This document shows positions 23,250 to 23,968 of a DNA stretch of 23,968 nucleotides, in pieces (the stretch's first letter is position 1; each line of letters begins with the position of its first letter). The stretch covers positions 1 to 23,968 of IMG/VR virus record IMGVR_UViG_3300046011_000606; one strand, 5' to 3'. A model generated the notes under the pieces. That model had not been told where the DNA came from and did no database searches. It saw only the letters and a list, made by a program, of their open reading frames with translations. The stretch comes from a virus. The translations under genes and the position numbers were made by a program.

Positions 23250-23968
23250 CATTGAGTGTAATGGGTTCCTCGACACTGTTTCAAAGGTGCACTCGATTGT
23301 ACTTCTGAACATGGAATCAGGGGAAATGCTGTCATATTCGTTTCCAAGTGAAACACATGACACGGTTGATTTCAAAACTGCTCTGGAGACGCTGGCTGAC
23401 GCTGACGAGTTGGTAGCCCACAACGGGATAGCATTCGACATCCCAGTTCTCCAGAAGCTGGCTCCGTGGTTCAAGCCACGCGGAAAGGTCACCGACACTC
23501 TCGTCCTCTCTCGTCTACTCCACAGTGACCTCAAGGCCGAAGACGCTCCTCGCCTCCAAGCCAAGACCATCACGCCCAAGCTCTACGGCTCCCACAGCCT
23601 TGAAGCCTGGGGTGAACGTCTGGGTCTCCACAAGGGACAGTACGAAGGCGGGTTCGACTCTTGGAACCCTGAGATGCAGGCGTACTGCGAACAGGACGTG
23701 AGGGTGACCCTAGCCCTCTATCGTTACCTTAAGCCTGCCGAGTACTCCCAGCAAGCCATCGCCATCGAACATGACATGATGACACTCTGCGCCTCCATGG
23801 AGCGCGAGGGGTGGCCCTTCGATGTCAGGGGTGGCTTGGAGCTTTATAGTCATCTCTCAGCCCGCCGTGAGGCCATCAAGACCGAACTGCTCACCCTGTT
23901 CCCGCCGTGGGAAGTGGTGGACCGTGTGGTCACCTATAAGCGCCCTAACAAGAAGCTTGGGGTGGTCC
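23233..23968 (+). CDS. DNA polymerase, T7 gp5-like (family A), N-terminal part
   Basis: The gene runs off the right edge; 245 codons are visible. They cover the 3'-5' proofreading domain: Asp6 and Glu8 (FDIECNG), Asp69 (HNGIAFDIPVL) and Tyr151/Asp155 (YCEQDVRVTL), with DTLVLSRLLHSDLK and GSHSLEAWGERLG as in T7 gp5. In T7 this domain edits the primed strand. AGGAGG lies about 8 nt before ATG 23233, a strong site. The first 165 nt or so are unusually low in G+C (43-47%), while later lines reach 60% or more. The polymerase domain is outside the window. Confidence 0.95.
   Translation, partial: MRFLFDIECNGFLDTVSKVHSIVLLNMESGEMLSYSFPSETHDTVDFKTALETLADADELVAHNGIAFDIPVLQKLAPWFKPRGKVTDTLVLSRLLHSDLKAEDAPRLQAKTITPKLYGSHSLEAWGERLGLHKGQYEGGFDSWNPEMQAYCEQDVRVTLALYRYLKPAEYSQQAIAIEHDMMTLCASMEREGWPFDVRGGLELYSHLSARREAIKTELLTLFPPWEVVDRVVTYKRPNKKLGVV

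Noticed and set aside
1-23968. An integrated prophage with host flanks
   Set aside because: Phage genes lie on both sides of an intact attP and no host genes are seen.
1-23968. CRISPR arrays, insertion sequences or rRNA genes
   Set aside because: I saw no spaced identical repeats, transposase motifs or rRNA-like sequence.

Overview
The window looks like about 24 kb of a temperate tailed phage genome, podovirus-like, in its free (non-integrated) form. Every confident gene is on the + strand and tightly packed, with 1-4 nt start/stop overlaps common. Several parts point to an alphaproteobacterial host: base composition near 55-60% G+C in core genes, a tRNA-Leu(UAG)-type 3' half used as attP, and a tail fibre of a style I associate with phages of rhizobia and relatives. 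The host assignment is inference only.

Layout. (1) 1-2396: packaging. The end of a probable small terminase gene, a free-standing HNH endonuclease gene, and the large terminase. (2) 2413-8469: head. P22-type portal, two small proteins, scaffold, a DUF5309-type major capsid protein, a small post-capsid protein, a head-tail adaptor and a 91-aa small protein. (3) 8485-12575: adhesion. A 776-aa fibre with two copies of one carbohydrate-binding-like domain and a LamG-like end, a 137-aa protein, a collagen-like stalk protein and a beta-rich 250-aa protein. (4) 12586-14060: an HELGH metallopeptidase-like protein, an M15 peptidase endolysin, a holin-like protein and a small membrane protein, closed by a clear terminator. 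(5) 14107-15769: lysogeny cassette. A MarR-like winged-helix regulator directly followed by a tyrosine integrase whose 3' end runs through the attP core. (6) 15770-16098: a gene-free control region with direct repeats, a palindrome and a promoter candidate. (7) 16099-23968: a T7-type early/replication module. Single-subunit RNA polymerase, a gp2.5-type ssDNA-binding protein, endonuclease I, a small HTH protein, an exported protein, a MazG-like hydrolase, a 40-aa membrane protein, a gp4-type primase-helicase with another reading frame hidden in its linker, a small unknown, an endonuclease VII-type HNH gene and the start of a T7-type DNA polymerase.

How it fits together. The phage would inject, make its own RNA polymerase from a host-type promoter, and use it to express replication and late genes. 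Alternatively it would integrate into a host tRNA-Leu gene through the 56-nt attP. The MarR-like protein is the only visible candidate for a lysogeny regulator, as no CI-like repressor is present in the window. The most notable points are the pairing of a T7-type replication/transcription core with a non-T7 head module and an integrase, the integrase/attP overlap, a probable overprinted gene inside the primase-helicase, a low-GC island around the endonuclease VII gene that continues into the polymerase gene, and an exported protein among the early genes. Tail tube and internal virion proteins are not seen and may lie outside the window.
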